A DNA stretch of 64,000 nt from Desulfobacteraceae bacterium (GTDB lineage Bacteria; Desulfobacterota; Desulfobacteria; Desulfobacterales; JAABSP01), in assembly GCA_011390345.1 (NCBI GenBank), contig JAABSP010000009.1, positions 1 to 64,000 on the forward strand, read 5' to 3'. The notes beneath the pieces are model-generated. The model had not been told where the DNA came from and did no database searches. It saw only the letters and a program-made list of their open reading frames with translations. A program made the position numbers and the translations under genes. Positions within the stretch are counted from its first letter, which is position 1. Each line of letters starts with the position of its first letter. This document shows positions 61,863 to 64,000 of the stretch, one piece after another.

Positions 61863-63017
61863 ATGGGAAATCGAAGAATCGTACACCGGACCCCTCTGAT
61901 CTCCGGCTGGCATCTGATACTGTTCGGCGCATGCATCGCAGCCCTGGGTTTTCGCTATCTCCTGTCGGATCATCCGAACAAGATCGAATACGGCTACTCC
62001 CGGATGATCTACCCTTGGCTGGCCGATCTCCTTTCCTGGCCGGCCCGGCTCGTTCCGGCCCCCTATTCAGCTACGGAGCTGCTCCTCTATCCGGGCCTTT
62101 TTGCCGGGATTCTGGGAACCCTTATCCATCTGCGCCGTGCCCGAAAGCAGCGAAAGCCGATTTCACGAACATTTGTTCGCCTCTTTTTCCACTGGACAGC
62201 CGTGGCCGCGGGCCTCTTTGCCCTCTACCTCGGGGGGTGGGCTTACAACTATCTCCGGCTCCCCTACTCGGCAGTTCTGAATCCGGAGGTTCAGCAGATG
62301 CCAACCCATGCCGATTACAGCGCATTGGGCCGGGAGATGATCCTTCTGCTCAATCACATCCGGCCAAAGATCGCTGCGGACCTGGATGCGCGGGATCTGG
62401 ACTCTATAGAGATCCGCGTTGATCATGCGGTGCGGAAAAGTGTTTCGATCACGGGCCTTTCCCATATTCCCAATCCGCCCGAGACAAAGGAACTTCTGGC
62501 GGACCCGCTGTTGAGCATGCTGGGGATCACCGGGTTCTTTTCCCCTTTTCTCATGGAGCCTCATGTCAACGGAAGGCTGATGCACTGGGAGCAGCCCTGG
62601 GTCCGTGCCCATGAAAAGGCGCATTTCATGGGATTTGCCTCGGAGACGGATGCCAATCTTATAGCATATGTCTCCTGTCTCGGGTCTCCCGACGATCTGC
62701 TTCAGTATTCGGGAGCCCTCAATGCCCTGCTGGATCTGCGGGGATATATACCGGAAGAAAAGTGGAAAGCGATGATCAATGAGGGATTGAGTGAGGCAGT
62801 AAAGGGGGATATCCGTCGGCGAAGCGAAAATATCCGGCAATATCGACGGCAATATGCCCGATGGATTGCACTGCGCCGAAAGGTGAACGACACCTACCTG
62901 AAGCTCAATGATCAGCCCCTGGGAATGGCCTCGTACCGTGCGGCCGTGCCCCACCTGACGATCTGGTGGGAGAAGGGGCTCAGGAGATCTTCTGTATTTT
63001 CCTGCTCCTTCCGTTGA
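61863..63017 (+). CDS. membrane protein with zinc-metalloprotease-like HExxH (DUF3810-like)
   Basis: A 384-residue protein with three N-terminal membrane helices (LILFGACIAALGFRYLL, TELLLYPGLFAGILGTLI and HWTAVAAGLFALYLGGWA) followed by a large domain. The segment RAHEKAHFMGFASETDANLI contains HEKAH (HExxH) and a downstream Glu, as in DUF3810, a family that I recall as uncharacterised with this motif. It may be a membrane zinc protease. It lies near the peptide and maturase genes (a 25-codon remnant between), so it could process the peptide, but this is inference. It ends 38 bases inside the convergent PHP gene. Confidence 0.75.
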   Translation: MGNRRIVHRTPLISGWHLILFGACIAALGFRYLLSDHPNKIEYGYSRMIYPWLADLLSWPARLVPAPYSATELLLYPGLFAGILGTLIHLRRARKQRKPISRTFVRLFFHWTAVAAGLFALYLGGWAYNYLRLPYSAVLNPEVQQMPTHADYSALGREMILLLNHIRPKIAADLDARDLDSIEIRVDHAVRKSVSITGLSHIPNPPETKELLADPLLSMLGITGFFSPFLMEPHVNGRLMHWEQPWVRAHEKAHFMGFASETDANLIAYVSCLGSPDDLLQYSGALNALLDLRGYIPEEKWKAMINEGLSEAVKGDIRRRSENIRQYRRQYARWIALRRKVNDTYLKLNDQPLGMASYRAAVPHLTIWWEKGLRRSSVFSCSFR

Positions 63018-63882
63018 ATCGCTCCTTGACTCTGTCTTTTAAATCCTTTGACTTGGAATTGAGCAGCGAACAACTGTACCGGATATTCTTTTCAAAAAGA
63101 TCGGGACAGTTTTTGATGTTGCAACGCAGCTTGACGCTGTTGGAGGTCATCTTCCGGATCAGATGCACCTCTTTGCCCACCACCCAAGTCTTCCGGTCCC
63201 GAATAGCGTCGAGAAATGAGCGCCGGTCCAAACCGCACCGGGAGTAGGTGACGCATTTGCCCATATGATACAATGTGTGGCCGTCGCTGCCCCCGGTAAT
63301 GCCTTTGCCAAGATTGAACCCGAGCAGCGCACACTTGTAGTTCCACTTGTTCAGGTTCTCGGCATTGATCACCTCGACCCCGTCCACCTTTTCAAAGAGC
63401 CGGTCCAGGCGATCTTTGGGAAACTGGATATTGCAGATGCCGGTATAGACCGCGGAATAGGGGTGGGGAAAGACGATGACGGTCTCATAATTTCTTGCCC
63501 GATGGATGATCTCCTCCATCTCCAGCGCAATGGAGGACATGATCTCATGACCCATATAAGGGATGATATCCTTCCGGTAGAACCGGATCAGGCTTTTGAT
63601 ATCATAGAAATAGACGAGCAGGTGGGTTCCCTCCCGGGAGGTGATCTCGATGCCGGGAACCGTCAGAATATCTTTATACCGGTCGATCTCCACCGCGCCG
63701 CCGATCTCGTTATGGTCGGTGATCGCGATACCGATCCCCAGCTCCCGGGCACGCTTTACGATGCTCTCCACCCGGTTCAATCCATCGGAATACCGGGTGT
63801 GGAAATGAAGATCCACCACCGTATGATCCGCAAGCAGCGCCTGCAGTTGGGGCTTTTCAAAAGCGATGCGATGATTTTCCAT
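62980..63882 (-). CDS. PHP-domain metal-dependent phosphoesterase
   Basis: A 300-residue PHP protein. Metal-binding motifs: VDLHFHTRYSDG, IAITDHNEIGG, VPGIEITSREG, VIVFPHPYS and TGGSDGHTLYHMGK. This set is typical of PHP phosphoesterases such as those near histidinol phosphatase or the nucleotide 5'-3' exonuclease type; the substrate is not readable. It ends in a Lys/Arg-rich tail, the last 12 codons overlapping the end of the convergent DUF3810-like gene. Single gene; the 118 bases beyond 63882 show no further gene. Confidence 0.88.
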   Translation of the reverse strand: MENHRIAFEKPQLQALLADHTVVDLHFHTRYSDGLNRVESIVKRARELGIGIAITDHNEIGGAVEIDRYKDILTVPGIEITSREGTHLLVYFYDIKSLIRFYRKDIIPYMGHEIMSSIALEMEEIIHRARNYETVIVFPHPYSAVYTGICNIQFPKDRLDRLFEKVDGVEVINAENLNKWNYKCALLGFNLGKGITGGSDGHTLYHMGKCVTYSRCGLDRRSFLDAIRDRKTWVVGKEVHLIRKMTSNSVKLRCNIKNCPDLFEKNIRYSCSLLNSKSKDLKDRVKERFNGRSRKIQKIS

Positions 63883-64000
63883 AGACCGTATCTGTCCTCA
63901 ATCTTTTTTGAGATTTTTCGCCTGTGGCGAGGCTATGGCGCAGGATAATGCCAAAAGAGGTCCCTGTCAATCGCAATTTTTCTTTGAAAGGCGGCTTCAT

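Overview
This window is chromosomal DNA of a Gram-negative, sulfate-reducing bacterium, most likely a member of the Desulfobacterota (former Deltaproteobacteria). The evidence is a dissimilatory sulfite reductase locus of the reductive type (dsrA-dsrB-dsrD-dsrN), a tetraheme cytochrome c3 beside it, cytochrome bd oxidase, outer-membrane lipoproteins and a TonB receptor, many PAS/hybrid histidine kinases, and moderately high G+C. No tRNA, rRNA, CRISPR array or complete insertion sequence was recognised.

Layout. 1-6.2 kb: the end of a 2-oxoacid dehydrogenase operon (E2, E3), a thiol-peroxidase-like lipoprotein, a PAS hybrid kinase and a frameshifted nicotinamidase. 6.3-11 kb: cytochrome bd oxidase (cydAB), a rubredoxin/beta-lactamase-fold protein, a His-rich zinc-finger mini-protein, a possible group II intron remnant and an unknown P-loop-like protein. 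11-13 kb: an ABC exporter (ATPase plus FtsX-type permease). 13.2-18.5 kb: the dsr locus with a strong promoter, a palindromic leader and an internal hairpin, then cytochrome c3. 18.7-35.5 kb: a 17-kb chemosensory cluster. Rightward genes are HD-GYP, a soluble MCP-like protein, CheY, CheW and an MCP. A converging 12-gene leftward run holds a zinc-ribbon/cNMP/DUF4388-like protein, CheA, CheR, CheD, MCP, HDOD, two receivers, CheX, a second CheD, CheB and a third CheD. 35.7-45.1 kb: the origin-proximal housekeeping block (radical SAM protein, rng, rpmH, rnpA, yidD, yidC, jag, mnmE), followed at once by a parS-like site, which suggests that oriC and parAB are not far away. 45.1-52.5 kb: a YkgJ-family protein, two small hypotheticals and an RND tripartite efflux pump. 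52.6-64 kb: a receiver-kinase, a BarA-like hybrid kinase and a periplasmic binding protein, divergent from a TonB receptor, a tiny Cys-Cys peptide, a radical SAM/SPASM peptide maturase, a remnant and a membrane metalloprotease-like protein; then a PHP phosphoesterase.

How they work together. DsrAB with DsrD reduces sulfite, DsrN probably amidates its siroheme, and cytochrome c3 moves electrons in the periplasm. CydAB and the peroxidase would help during oxygen exposure. The chemosensory cluster is complete (A, B, D, R, W, X, Y) but also carries HD-GYP, HDOD and cyclic-nucleotide modules, so it may control something other than simple swimming. Its three CheD paralogues differ at the catalytic cysteine: Cys in one, Ser in another, Gly in the third.

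The best candidate for a little-described system is at 56-63 kb. A 47-residue peptide with a Cys-Cys pair precedes a SPASM radical SAM enzyme, with a strong hairpin between them, and lies next to an outer-membrane receptor, a binding protein, sensor kinases and an HExxH membrane protein. This looks like a ribosomally made, modified peptide locus with possible uptake or sensing partners. The precursor/maturase pairing is reasonably supported; the roles of the neighbours are inference.
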